64,000 nucleotides of DNA from GCA-016699895 sp964633435 (GTDB lineage Bacteria > Patescibacteriota > Saccharimonadia > Saccharimonadales > Saccharimonadaceae). The stretch's first letter is position 1. The number at the start of each line of letters is the position of its first letter. Positions 43,801 to 52,797 of the stretch are shown here, in pieces. The notes below the pieces were generated by a model. The model saw only the letters and a list, made by a program, of their open reading frames with translations. It made no database searches and had not been told where the DNA came from. The stretch covers positions 1 through 64,000 of the forward strand of contig CAZWHA010000002.1 of the NCBI GenBank assembly GCA_964633435.1, written 5' to 3'. Made by a program: the position numbers and the translations under genes.

Positions 43801-44812
43801 GTTTAGCCCGAACTTCGTCGGTAGTTTGACAGGCCATGAGTTGTTCGCGCAGTTCTTTTGCCCCGTCGAAATCACGGACGTAGATTTTGAAAAAGCGTTT
43901 TAGAGTTTCAAAGGGTCGTTTCAAGGTTGGTTGCCACTGATCAAATAGGTCGAGGTGGTAGCGCAGAAGGTCAAGAAGTTGATTGCGTGTCGCGGGTCCT
44001 GCCGCTCGGTCCGCCCCTTCTTTTTCATCGCCTTCGGCGCTGCAAAAAGCGGGTGCTGCCCCGCCTCGCGTCACCCGCTCTCTAGAAATATCTCTAAAGC
44101 AAAACGGATTATGAAAAATACCGCGGCCAATCATAATGCCGTCGATACCTGGCGACTGGTGCACCAGTCGCAGACCACTAGCGCGGTCTGCGATATCGCC
44201 ATTGATGATGAGTAGCGTTTCGGGTGCTATTTCGTCTCGGAGCTTGATAATATCAGGTATTAACTCGTGGTGAGCCGGAACTTTGCTCATTTCCTTTTTC
44301 GTTCGCAGATGAATGGTGAGCGCCGCGATATTTTGCTGTAATAGAATTGTTAGCCAGCCGCGCCATTCGTCGATACTGGTATAGCCGAGGCGGGTTTTGA
44401 CGCTGACTGGTAAGCCAGCCGTTTTGGCGGCCGCGATGGCCGCAATGGCAATATCGGGCTTGCGAATCAGCGCCGAGCCGCCGCTGCGGATGGCTGATTT
44501 GGCTGGGCAGCCCATGTTGATATCAATACCGTCAAATCTGAGCTCGGCGCAGTGGCGAGCCAGATTTTCCATGTCCTGCGGTTCTCCACCCCAAATCTGA
44601 GCCAACAAGGGATGTTCATCGTCGGTCTTGACGAGACGGCCGCGAATGGCTTGCTCGCCTGCATGAACCCAGCCGGTCGCGTTGGTAAACTCGGTGAAAA
44701 AGACGTCAGGTGCGCCGGCCCTACGCACGACATGGCGAAACACGACGTCAGTGACGTCTTCCATAGGGGCCAGTGCGAAAAATGGCCGAGGCAGATCATT
44801 CCAAAAACTCAT
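43778..44812 (-). CDS. dus: tRNA-dihydrouridine synthase with in-frame insertion
   Basis: FMN enzyme that reduces uridines in the tRNA D-loop. The 344-residue protein has ALAPMEDVTDVVFR, the catalytic Cys in INMGCPAKSA, VKTRLGY and the helical C-terminal domain. About 30 residues (around RERVTRGGAAPAF...RAAGPATR) interrupt the usual sequence near residue 250; the DNA there (43997-44095) is a GC-rich palindromic block. Start ATG 44812 is preferred over 44833: an extended -10 (TGtTACAAT) ends seven bases before it. The 3' end overlaps the convergent CDCA-like gene by 23 bp. Confidence 0.95.
   Translation of the reverse strand: MSFWNDLPRPFFALAPMEDVTDVVFRHVVRRAGAPDVFFTEFTNATGWVHAGEQAIRGRLVKTDDEHPLLAQIWGGEPQDMENLARHCAELRFDGIDINMGCPAKSAIRSGGSALIRKPDIAIAAIAAAKTAGLPVSVKTRLGYTSIDEWRGWLTILLQQNIAALTIHLRTKKEMSKVPAHHELIPDIIKLRDEIAPETLLIINGDIADRASGLRLVHQSPGIDGIMIGRGIFHNPFCFRDISRERVTRGGAAPAFCSAEGDEKEGADRAAGPATRNQLLDLLRYHLDLFDQWQPTLKRPFETLKRFFKIYVRDFDGAKELREQLMACQTTDEVRAKLTEQQTF
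43997..44095. repeat. Palindromic element inserted in dus
   Basis: A GC-rich block with a perfect 8-bp stem AGCGGGTG (44048-44055) and CACCCGCT (44072-44079) which on the minus strand is followed by TTTTT, and a nested CGCC/GGCG hairpin. It contains CCTCGCGTCACCCG (44064-44077), which also occurs in the helicase terminator (26499-26512), and a related CCTCGCGTTACG near 17284. The insertion keeps the dus frame. Confidence 0.6.
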
Positions 44813-44837
44813 TGTATCCATTGTAACAGACATTGAA

Positions 44838-45546
44838 ATAGCCGCCTGTCAGGCGGGAGCGAAAGCTCGAACGCCAGAGGCGGCTAGGGGTTCAACCGGA
44901 GCCGAGAGGTCACATTCGCCAGGATGGCGGCGAATGGCTGGCTATTACGCACCAGCAACCATCAACACACACCTTCGGTGTGCCGAAGTCTGACCTCTCG
45001 GTCCGGTTTGTCCTGGGTAGCCAGCACGCCACTTTCCCGGGGGGATGGGATGGGCGCGCTTGTACTGTGCCAGGACGACTCTCCTCTTGTGGCGCCAGAG
45101 CGCTACGCGGGGAGAGGTCTGGTGGCGGACCCGGAGGATCTGGTGCGAGGAATGTACCCTCGCTGGTGGCAAGGCGTTCGCACGCCAAGCAGCCAGACCC
45201 TCCGGGAATCGTGAGATCATTATCCGACTCCTCCGCTCTGCGGAATCGAACTGCCCCTTAGAGAGGCGGGACAGGATTTCACGAAGTTGTAGCTCCCCTG
45301 GGGGAGCAAGTTTTCGGCGACAACTCGTCGAGGATAGCGGACAACGTTGCCCTGTTTTCCTCGTTGAGCTGCCGCCCCCGCGTACTTTGGCTATCCGGGA
45401 AGTGAATCCCAGAACATCCGACGGAGCCTTGAGCAGAGATCCCTTTCGGGAAGTCGCTCGGAAGACTGTCGAGAGGCGTTGCCTCTCCCGTGCACGCGAA
45501 AACTTCGATTCCGATCTGTTTGCCGCAAGGCAAATGTCGGAACATA
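44838..45546 (-). ncRNA. Large (about 710-nt) highly structured RNA, class unknown
   Basis: No credible protein gene lies in this 760-bp gap between uvrD-like and dus, but on the minus strand a strong promoter (45552-45581) reads into one of the most paired stretches I have seen by eye. Helices in order, minus strand: UUCCGA/UCGGAA with inner UUUGCC/GGCAAA; GAGAGGC/GCCUCUC; GAGC/GCUC around a CCC-GAAA-GGG hairpin; GGAUAGC/GCUAUCC (long range); AGUUGU/ACAACU around GCUCCCC/GGGGAGC; CCCGGAGG-UCUGG/CCAGA-CCUCCGGG enclosing GGCGU-GCGA-ACGCC and GCGAGG/CCUCGC; GUCCUGG/CCAGGAC around GCGCGCC/GGCGUGC; an 11-bp perfect helix CCGAGAGGUCA/UGACCUCUCGG enclosing three hairpins; and a final UAGCCGCC/GGCGGCUA stem. 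GC content is above its neighbours. RNase P, tmRNA and group I/II intron core motifs are not found. The 3' end is uncertain because no T-run follows the last stem; it may read into dus. Confidence 0.8.
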
Positions 45547-45551
45547 CTATC

Positions 45552-45581
45552 ATTATAGCACATCTTAGGTGATTTTGTCAA
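45552..45581 (-). promoter_or_regulatory. Consensus promoter of the 710-nt RNA
   Basis: On the minus strand TTGACA (45576-45581), 18-nt spacer, extended -10 TGcTATAAT (TATAAT at 45552-45557). The -35 lies 19 bp after the uvrD-like stop. Confidence 0.85.
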
Positions 45582-45599
45582 GTGACGACGAGAGAAAGT

Positions 45600-48500
45600 C
45601 TAGGAATTTTCGCGCAGGAACTGCTCGAAAGCCAGAATGCCAGCCATGTCAGCGGAAAATTCGGTGATATCTGGCAGCTCGAGGCTCATGATGCGTGGCC
45701 ACACGGCCGTAACGAGGCCTAAAAACTCAGCTTCGCTGGTCTGATCGTAATCCAGCTCAAGCCGCCTAATCACGCCGTCAATCGGTTCGACGAATTCTAG
45801 CACGCCGCTGGTAACCGTGTAGCCTTTGAAACGTGGCGAACGCTCAACTAGTAACTTATAAAACATTAGCTGTTGGCGATATTTGTGCAGCTTGATCTTT
45901 TCATAGTCAGTCCGACCCTGCCACGAACGCGGGGCTTTGCCGGTTTTATAATCAGTTACAGTGATAGTTTTTTGTTGCTTGTCGATGTCAATCAAATCGA
46001 TTTTTCCAGTCAAACGAACCTGACCAATCATAATGTTGTCGCTATAAAAATCATGTTCGGCAATTTGGGTGGGTTGAAAGGTTTGGATGCGCTCTGCATA
46101 AAAGGTCTTCAGATCGTCGACACCTTTTTGCAGATAGAATTCGAAATCGCGGTCGCTCAAAGCTTCGTTTCGGAGCAGTGTCTCAAAATCACCCAGTACG
46201 TCCTCGAGTGGTTTCGGATGTCCCTGGGCAGTCACATGGGTGTGGGCGCGTTGCAAGGTGGCGTGAATAACGATACCAAACGTAGCTGGCGCTGACATAG
46301 CACTCGGAAATCGCAAGAGACTGCGCATCAAAAAGCCCTGTGGTCCATCGTTCGGCAGATCGATAAAACGGTTCAGGTCGGTAGCGCTCAGCCGATATCT
46401 AGCCAATCGATCAGCCAGCGCGTCCAGCAAGGCTTGACGATTGTTATGATCAGCAGTATCAGTCAGTGGCAGGTGCCACGCTGTTTCGAGTTGATTGCTA
46501 AGTTCGGTTAGGGTTGGTTCGGGTAACGTTTCGGTTTCGGCGACCGAATTCTCGATCAGGTATTCCAGAGGCAGCAGTGGCTTGCCGGATGGGCTGAACT
46601 GATGCCAGCCGATCGTCAATTGCCGTTTGGCCCGTGTCATCGCCACAAACAGCAACCGCAGCTGCTCATCGGCCGTATCGCCAGCCGGCTGGAACGGCAT
46701 ATTAATGGGAAAACTGATCGAATTGTGGTTGCTACGAGATTTCTGTCCCCAAACATTTGATGACGTGTTTAGAAGGTAGACGCTGTCAAACTCCATACCC
46801 TTTGACTTGTGGACGGTTAGCAGGTTGATCCGATCGTTGCCGCCGATCATCGTGGTGGTGACGAGGCGTTTGCCGAGGTTTCGGTAGGCGTCGATCAGCA
46901 GTAAAAAGTCCGGTAGTGTCAGGTTGGCGGTTTCATCGCGTCGGTAGTCACGCAGGGTTTGTCGCAAGGTAGTGAGGCTAGATAAAAATGATAAATAAGC
47001 GGTTGGATCGGTCGCTAACTTTTCCACAGAGAAGAAATAGCGGTACAGTGGCGACCGCCAGCCTTCCCCGGTCAGCCTGTCGGGACTGTCGAATAACTGA
47101 TCTAGCATGGTTTCGAGTGGGGTGTAATGAACGGCGGCGCTCATCTGGATTAACCATTCGCCAATTACCTTTGATTGTTCTGAATACGTTAACAAAGTTT
47201 CCAGCCAATATTTGTGCTCGCGATTTGCCGCGAGGCTGATTTGCCAGATGTCCTGGGGCGCTAATTGCCAAGCAGGATGACTCAGTAGTTCTGGTAGTAG
47301 TGCGTCGACCTGATCATCATGACGGCCCGCAATCCCGACGACAACGCGAGCTAAATGTTCCAACATAGCGATAGGTTCGCTGGATAGTACGTCATTTTCG
47401 CGTTCATAGGTGACCGGTACACCGGCTTCGACTAGAAACGGCAACAAACTCGTGAGGTCGCTGTGGCGACGAGCGATCACGGCGATACCGGCTGGACTCT
47501 GTCCCGCTGCGATTTCCTGCTGAATCAGGTCTGTAATATGCGAGTTTTCGTGTTCGGCAGTACTGGCGACAATCTGCCGGACAGAGGCGGTTTGTGGTTT
47601 GGCATCAATCAGAGTCTTTTCCAAGTCAAAGATCGTACTGAGCCGCTCGTTAATCTGCCGTGCCACGTCGCCAGCGGCGTCGAGAACTTTGCGACCGCTA
47701 CGGTAGTTTTCGGTTAAAATCACGGTTTCGACACCCGTGTAACGTCCGCGGAATGATTGAATATTCGAAATGTCGGCACCTTGGAAACGGAAAATGGCTT
47801 GATCATCATCACCAACTACCATGATATTCGGCCGATCGTCGTAATCGGTCAGATTCCACAGCAGCCGCATCTGGCTGTCGTTGGTATCCTGAAATTCATC
47901 AACCAGAATATATTGGTATTTTTCCTGCAACTCGGCCTTTAGGGTCGGAGTATTTTCAATGGTGTGGATGACGCGCAAAATCATATCGTCATAGTCGTAC
48001 AGCTGGTGAACATCCATTTTTTTTAGGTATTGTTCGTAGACGACATTAAGGCTAGCCAGGGTTTCGGTTTTTTTCTGATCGCGCAGAATGCTGTCGCCAC
48101 TATCGTCGGTTTCGAGCATAGTGCGTTTCCAGGCTGTCAGCGCACTGGTTTTATTAGTGAACTCAGCCGCTTCAACGGCAGTACGCAGGCTGCTCTCGAC
48201 CAGGCTAGCGAGTGGGGGCTCGCTGACAAAGGCGAGCTTTTGATACTGCTGCTGGGCGGTTTCGATACTGTCGAGCAATATTCGGGCTGCTGAAATGGTC
48301 TTTTTGCTGATGCGATCGGCAAACGTTTCCCTAATCTGTGGTGCGATATGATGGCAGAAAGCCAGGTTCTGTTCGAGCAGCAGCTGCAACTCGTGTGGCA
48401 GTAAACCGGCTCGTTTGATGTACGAAATGGCGCTCGTCACTTTGTTCAGATAGGTAAACTGATCGTTAAACATCTTTGACAGCGGATTTGAATGTGGCAA

Positions 48501-48899
48501 TTCGGCCAAAATCTCCTGAATAATCTGCCCAGTGGTCAGCTCATCAGCTGGTTGGAAAATCGCACCGTTATAAAAATGCTCGCTATAACGGCCAATAATT
48601 TCCGATCCCAGGCCGTGGAAGGTGTTAACTGAGACTTGATAGGCCGTCGGACCGAAAATTGCCGCCATGCGTTCGGTCATATTGGCTGCCGCCGATTCAG
48701 TAAAAGTTAAACATAAAATATTGCCCGGTTCGGTATCGGTTTGCTGCAAGATGTTGCCAACGCGCATGGCGAGGAGCTGCGTCTTGCCAGTGCCGGGGCC
48801 GGCCACTACCATCACTGGACCATCGATGCGGTCGACGGCGCTGCGCTGCGCTGCGTTTAGTAACTGATAATTCCTCGAAAAATTGCTATCAAAACTCAT
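45600..48899 (-). CDS. UvrD/PcrA-type helicase fused to RecB-like nuclease
   Basis: A 1099-residue superfamily 1A helicase: Q motif LNAAQRSAVDR, Walker A GPGTGKTQ (34-41), LTFTESAAANMTERM, Walker B VDEFQDTN, GDDDQAIFRFQGAD, TVHKSKGMEFDSVYLL and VAMTRAKRQL. The last ~270 residues form a PD-(D/E)XK nuclease of the RecB/AddB type (GKIDLIDIDK followed by VTDYKTGKAPRSW). Expected to process double-strand DNA ends for recombination. No iron-sulfur Cys cluster is seen around the nuclease. TAGAAT ends six bases before the ATG. Confidence 0.94.
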   Translation of the reverse strand: MSFDSNFSRNYQLLNAAQRSAVDRIDGPVMVVAGPGTGKTQLLAMRVGNILQQTDTEPGNILCLTFTESAAANMTERMAAIFGPTAYQVSVNTFHGLGSEIIGRYSEHFYNGAIFQPADELTTGQIIQEILAELPHSNPLSKMFNDQFTYLNKVTSAISYIKRAGLLPHELQLLLEQNLAFCHHIAPQIRETFADRISKKTISAARILLDSIETAQQQYQKLAFVSEPPLASLVESSLRTAVEAAEFTNKTSALTAWKRTMLETDDSGDSILRDQKKTETLASLNVVYEQYLKKMDVHQLYDYDDMILRVIHTIENTPTLKAELQEKYQYILVDEFQDTNDSQMRLLWNLTDYDDRPNIMVVGDDDQAIFRFQGADISNIQSFRGRYTGVETVILTENYRSGRKVLDAAGDVARQINERLSTIFDLEKTLIDAKPQTASVRQIVASTAEHENSHITDLIQQEIAAGQSPAGIAVIARRHSDLTSLLPFLVEAGVPVTYERENDVLSSEPIAMLEHLARVVVGIAGRHDDQVDALLPELLSHPAWQLAPQDIWQISLAANREHKYWLETLLTYSEQSKVIGEWLIQMSAAVHYTPLETMLDQLFDSPDRLTGEGWRSPLYRYFFSVEKLATDPTAYLSFLSSLTTLRQTLRDYRRDETANLTLPDFLLLIDAYRNLGKRLVTTTMIGGNDRINLLTVHKSKGMEFDSVYLLNTSSNVWGQKSRSNHNSISFPINMPFQPAGDTADEQLRLLFVAMTRAKRQLTIGWHQFSPSGKPLLPLEYLIENSVAETETLPEPTLTELSNQLETAWHLPLTDTADHNNRQALLDALADRLARYRLSATDLNRFIDLPNDGPQGFLMRSLLRFPSAMSAPATFGIVIHATLQRAHTHVTAQGHPKPLEDVLGDFETLLRNEALSDRDFEFYLQKGVDDLKTFYAERIQTFQPTQIAEHDFYSDNIMIGQVRLTGKIDLIDIDKQQKTITVTDYKTGKAPRSWQGRTDYEKIKLHKYRQQLMFYKLLVERSPRFKGYTVTSGVLEFVEPIDGVIRRLELDYDQTSEAEFLGLVTAVWPRIMSLELPDITEFSADMAGILAFEQFLRENS

Positions 48900-48996
48900 C
48901 CAACTATTCTACGCTATTTAGTGATGATGAGTAAAGTCACCCAAGTTTCAGAGTCTCACCTTTACTTTCCTTAACATTAATAGTAAAATAAACATC

Positions 48997-49482
48997 ATGG
49001 ATCGGATCTTTGAGGAAGTGAGTCTGGAAAAGCATATTAAAAATGCGTTTGGCATGACTCTGGAAATTAAATCAACCATTGTTGATAAATTGCCAGTTGG
49101 ACCCGGTATGTCGGCCAAAGTTTTCCTGTCGAGCAAAGGACTGCTATTTGCCTTGATTGTTGGTCAAAAAGGCCTAACGCTAGGCGATGTTAAAAAAACG
49201 TTGTCACGCATGAATCTACGCGTCGAACAGTTTATTCCGCCACGCGCTGATCCGCACTATTTTGACACAGTGGCCGAAGGTAAGTTTCGCGAGATCTTTC
49301 CGGGACGGGGTGTCGTCAAGGATAGCGATTTGATGTTCTATCGCACTCTGGCACCCTATAATCCAGCACTGATCCAAATTTCCGAAGTGGTTGACGGTGT
49401 GATCAAACAATATGACCGTGATGCAGCAACTAGTTGGCGACCGAGTATTAAATTCACCTATCGTCGAATTCGAACTAGCTAA
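48997..49482 (+). CDS. Hypothetical protein (conserved-looking)
   Basis: A 161-residue soluble protein without signal peptide. ALIVGQKGLTLGDVKK and a basic stretch of aromatic residues near the C-terminus (TSWRPSIKFTYRRI) stand out; no family recognised. A TAAAAT -10 ends seven bases before the ATG with no Shine-Dalgarno, which supports a real leaderless gene. It is divergent from the helicase-nuclease gene and overlaps the convergent m5U methyltransferase by four bases at the stops. Confidence 0.75.
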   Translation: MDRIFEEVSLEKHIKNAFGMTLEIKSTIVDKLPVGPGMSAKVFLSSKGLLFALIVGQKGLTLGDVKKTLSRMNLRVEQFIPPRADPHYFDTVAEGKFREIFPGRGVVKDSDLMFYRTLAPYNPALIQISEVVDGVIKQYDRDAATSWRPSIKFTYRRIRTS

Positions 49483-50665
49483 ATACGGTTCAGCACCACG
49501 AGGTTTTCAATGTGTGGTGTTCGTGGAAAGAAATTAAAAGGTTGCATTAGTTCTATGCGATAGCCGTCGAGTAACGGTGCAATATCACGAGCCTGAGTAA
49601 CAGGATTACATGACAAATAGATGATTTGTGGCGGGCGGGCTTCGAGCAATCTCTGTACTACCGTGATGTGCAGTCCGGCTCGCGGCGGATCGACAATAAT
49701 CGTCGCATCACTGACGATATATTCCAAAGCCTCTTCACTCTTGGCGTGAACTGGATGGATGTTAGTGGTTCCGGGCGGCATATTACCTAGCATTTCGCGA
49801 AAGGCGCTATCGTCGGTTTCGACAAGTGTGAGCTGTCGATCGCGCGCTACTGACAAACCGATCGTACCAACTCCGGCATACATATCAACTACCTTGTCAG
49901 TTTTGATATGATGTATGATTTCCCGGAGGGCCAGTTCGTATACCGGCAGATTAATTTGAAAAAAACCATTTGGTGAATAGGAATATTCATGACCGAGCAG
50001 GTTGTCGGTCAAGCTCTGCATCGCTGGATGCGGTCGATGTTTTTCAAATAGAGCGCTCGATACGTGGCCTTGTTGATCGGCGCGGACCAATAACGACTGG
50101 TAGCGGCGAGCCTCGTCACCTTCTCTGTTTAGTCGATCGACTATTGCAGTTGCTTCAGCGAAAATTTCTGGCTGTTCGATTGAGGATTGGGTAATCGGAA
50201 TTTTTTGATGAGTACCGCGAATATGAAAGGCTAGCGAGATACGTCCATTATGGTTGTCCCCCCCCACCACAGCGAATATTCCATTTTGTTGCGATAGCCA
50301 TACGGACGCTGATCGCTCATGATGTTCGGTAGTGTGTCGACTGGGATATGTGACAAGGCAAAAGCCTCGCGGACGAGATCGACTTTTAGCTGCTGCTCAA
50401 CAGTAAACTCCATGATTTGCCAAGGGCTGGTCGATAGATACGTTTCCGGATCGCGCGGCTGAATACGAATAGTTGATGGCTCAATGACTTCTGTGACGAT
50501 ACCTTCAGCATGGGATTTTTTCGATTTCGTCAGACGAATGACAACCGTCTCGCCCGGTAGTCCACCCCAGACGAAAACTTTTCGACCATCAGCCAAAGTG
50601 CCGATAGCCTGTCCGCCACCGACGATTTTGTCGAGCTTGATTGTCTCGGTAATAACCTGTTTCAC
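49479..50665 (-). pseudogene. RNA (uracil-5-)-methyltransferase, RlmD/TrmA family, frame broken at G8 tract
   Basis: Two adjacent frames make one methyltransferase. The first (from 50665) holds a TRAM-like domain (KLDKIVGGGQAIGTLADG) and YRNKMEYSLWW; the second (to 49479) continues with FFQIN, DMYAGVGTIGL, VDPPRAGL and YLSCNP (catalytic Cys). The break is exactly at eight C on the plus strand (50258-50265); nine would give one 395-residue frame. The start is GTG 50663-50665, six bases after an extended -10 (TGgTACAAT). The iron-sulfur Cys cluster of RlmD (CxxxxxCxxC) is absent: TSPWQIM replaces it. Phase-variable OFF state, true pseudogene or sequencing error cannot be told apart here. Confidence 0.88.
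50258..50265 (-). repeat. Homopolymer tract (G8 in coding sense) at the methyltransferase frameshift
   Basis: Eight C on the plus strand. One more base restores the full reading frame; the other tracts in this window have nine. Confidence 0.95.
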
Positions 50666-50733
50666 CCGACTATTGTACCATTCATGATACAATAGATGAT
50701 GTTGATTATGGGGAACAGAAAGGTACAGACTGC

Positions 50734-51450
50734 ATGAGCGAAACAGCTATTATTAAAACAACGAAATTGACGAAAATTTACGGTAAAAAGACGTCGGCCT
50801 TTACGGCGCTCGATGGTATTGATCTAGAAATCAAACGCGGTGAAGCTGTAGCTATCATCGGCAAAAGCGGTTCGGGTAAATCAACTCTGATGCATTTGCT
50901 GGCGCTACTCGACATGCCAACGTCTGGCAGCGTCGAGATCGGTGGCAAGGACGCCTCGAAACTAAAAAGCCGCCAAGTCAATCGCCTACGCAATCACCGT
51001 TTCGGCTTTGTTTTCCAACAGTTTTTTATGAATTCACGCGATACAGTATTAAATAATGTTATGCTGCCGCTCAGAATCGCTGGTATCAAGCCGTCAGAAC
51101 GAAAAAAGCGTGCGCTCGAAGCGCTCGAGATCGTTGAGCTAGCCGACAAGGCCAAGAGTCGTGCCAATGATTTGTCCGGTGGGCAAAAGCAGCGTGTCTG
51201 TATTGCTCGGGCGCTAGTTAATAATCCGGCGGTAATATTCGCCGACGAACCGACCGGCAACCTGGATTCGGCAACGGGCAAATTGGTCGAGGATCTATTA
51301 TTCAATCTGAATCGCGAAAAAGGCATCACCTTGATAGTGGTGACTCATGATGATGATCTGGCGAAACGCTGCCATCGACAAATTCATATCAAGGATGGCC
51401 AGCTGGTAACTCAAACTCGGACAAAGGCCAAGAAAGGAGCCAAGAAATGA
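50734..51450 (+). CDS. ABC transporter ATP-binding protein (MacB/LolD type)
   Basis: A 238-residue ATPase: Walker A GKSGSGKST (43-51), signature LSGGQKQR near 148, Walker B VIFADEPTG, H-loop VVTHDDD. Closest in style to LolD/MacB ATPases that power peptide or lipoprotein export. Four-base overlap (ATGA) with the permease gene. Leader of ~50 nt with AAAGGT upstream of the ATG. Confidence 0.95.
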   Translation: MSETAIIKTTKLTKIYGKKTSAFTALDGIDLEIKRGEAVAIIGKSGSGKSTLMHLLALLDMPTSGSVEIGGKDASKLKSRQVNRLRNHRFGFVFQQFFMNSRDTVLNNVMLPLRIAGIKPSERKKRALEALEIVELADKAKSRANDLSGGQKQRVCIARALVNNPAVIFADEPTGNLDSATGKLVEDLLFNLNREKGITLIVVTHDDDLAKRCHRQIHIKDGQLVTQTRTKAKKGAKK

Positions 51451-52739
51451 AATTCTGGGACGTAATTAAAATTGCCAATGCCAACCTGTTACGCAACAAG
51501 GGTCGCTCTTTCCTGACCATTCTAGCCATTTTTATCGGGTCATTCACTATTATCATGACGACTGGTGTTAATAATGGCGTCAATACCTATATCGATAAAC
51601 AAATGAACAGTGCAGGTGGCGAAGGCTACCTGGAAATCATGCGCCAATCGTCCGCTACTAGTGGCCTCGGTGGTCTCAGTAGCGATGTCCAGGAGTATAG
51701 CACCGAGGACAACTCGACGGCTTTGATGATTATTACCGGCAAAGACATTGAAAAAATTCGCGCTGTTAATGGTGTTAAAACCGCCAAGCCCTGGACGATG
51801 TTGCAGTCTGAATATATCACCAGTGCCAGCACTGACAAGAAATTCACGATTGATCTGGCAGCATTGCCAACCGATACAATTCGAATTGACATGGCGGCTG
51901 GCCAGATTGTTGACATTAACAGTAGTACGCCCCAGATCGCTATTGCCGATAAATACGTAAAACCACTCGGATTTAGCAGCAACCAAGATGCCATTGGTAA
52001 AACAGTTAAAGTTGCCATGGCTAACCAAATTACTGGCGATATCGCCGAGGTGGAGCTAACGATTAGCGGCGTGATGAATCCCAGTGTGATCGGCATGGGT
52101 CGCAGTTGGGTAAATGATCGGGCCGCCAACAAGCTCAGTGATCAGGTGATGGCTGGCATGCCAGCGGAATATCGGGATCAGTCGTACTTTGCGATGGCGC
52201 AGCTAAAGGACGATTGGTTTAGTGATGAAAAAGTTCAACAGGTCAAGGATGATCTGAAAGAACTAGGCTTTACTGCTATGACGGTCGAGGACCAGGTAGG
52301 AATGGTCAAAACATTCTTTGATGCGGTGACGATGATCCTGACGATCTTTGGCGTCATTGCACTTCTCGCGGCCTCGATTGGCATCATTAATACGCTGTTT
52401 ATGGCAGTGCAGGAACGAACCCGCGAAATTGGTCTCATGAAAGCCATGGGCTTGGGTCGCGGTAAGATCTTCACGATGTTTTCGTGGGAGGCTGTCATGC
52501 TCGGCTTTTGGGGCGCAGCGCTCGGTGTTGGCCTAGCCTATCTAATCAAAGTGATCATTAACCCGCTCGCTAGCGATACATTCTTGAATGGTTTGCCGGG
52601 CTTTACTCTGATCGAATTTGATCCGATGACACTCACCATTATCGTAGCTATTGTGATGACGATCGGTTTCCTGGCTGGCACCCTACCTGCTCGTCGTGCC
52701 AGCAAAAAAGACCCAATCGAAGCGTTGCGCTACGAGTAA
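51447..52739 (+). CDS. MacB-like ABC transporter permease (FtsX domain)
   Basis: A 430-residue permease of the MacB type: membrane helix near the N-terminus (FLTILAIFIGSFTIIMTTG, 20-38), a large extracytoplasmic domain (about 45-285), and a C-terminal FtsX domain with three helices (LTIFGVIALLAASIGIINTL, AVMLGFWGAALGVGLAYL, TIIVAIVMTIGFLAGTLPA). With the upstream ATPase it makes a full exporter; no outer membrane or adaptor gene is near, as expected for a monoderm cell. Confidence 0.93.
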   Translation: MKFWDVIKIANANLLRNKGRSFLTILAIFIGSFTIIMTTGVNNGVNTYIDKQMNSAGGEGYLEIMRQSSATSGLGGLSSDVQEYSTEDNSTALMIITGKDIEKIRAVNGVKTAKPWTMLQSEYITSASTDKKFTIDLAALPTDTIRIDMAAGQIVDINSSTPQIAIADKYVKPLGFSSNQDAIGKTVKVAMANQITGDIAEVELTISGVMNPSVIGMGRSWVNDRAANKLSDQVMAGMPAEYRDQSYFAMAQLKDDWFSDEKVQQVKDDLKELGFTAMTVEDQVGMVKTFFDAVTMILTIFGVIALLAASIGIINTLFMAVQERTREIGLMKAMGLGRGKIFTMFSWEAVMLGFWGAALGVGLAYLIKVIINPLASDTFLNGLPGFTLIEFDPMTLTIIVAIVMTIGFLAGTLPARRASKKDPIEALRYE

Positions 52740-52757
52740 GTCACTGGTTCTAGAACT

Positions 52758-52789
52758 ATTAAAAAACGCCCGAGTAGGCGTTTTTTAAT
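52758..52789 (+). terminator. Bidirectional intrinsic terminator
   Basis: ATTAAAAAACGCC (52758-52770), 6-nt loop, GGCGTTTTTTAAT (52777-52789). It serves the ABC operon and the convergent phosphorylase gene. Confidence 0.9.
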
Positions 52790-52797
52790 TGGCTGCC

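Noticed and set aside
44838..45546. Possibility that the 710-nt RNA is RNase P, tmRNA or a group I/II intron
   Set aside because: No GAGGAAAGUC/ACAGAA P4 core, no tRNA-like CCA end, no intron catalytic core or domain V motif. An aberrant RNase P is not fully excluded without a covariance search.
44910..45581. Several overlapping open frames of 90-200 codons on both strands in the 44.9-45.6 kb gap
   Set aside because: They are long because the region is GC-rich and stop-poor; all conflict with each other and with the dense helices, and none shows a family motif or Shine-Dalgarno.
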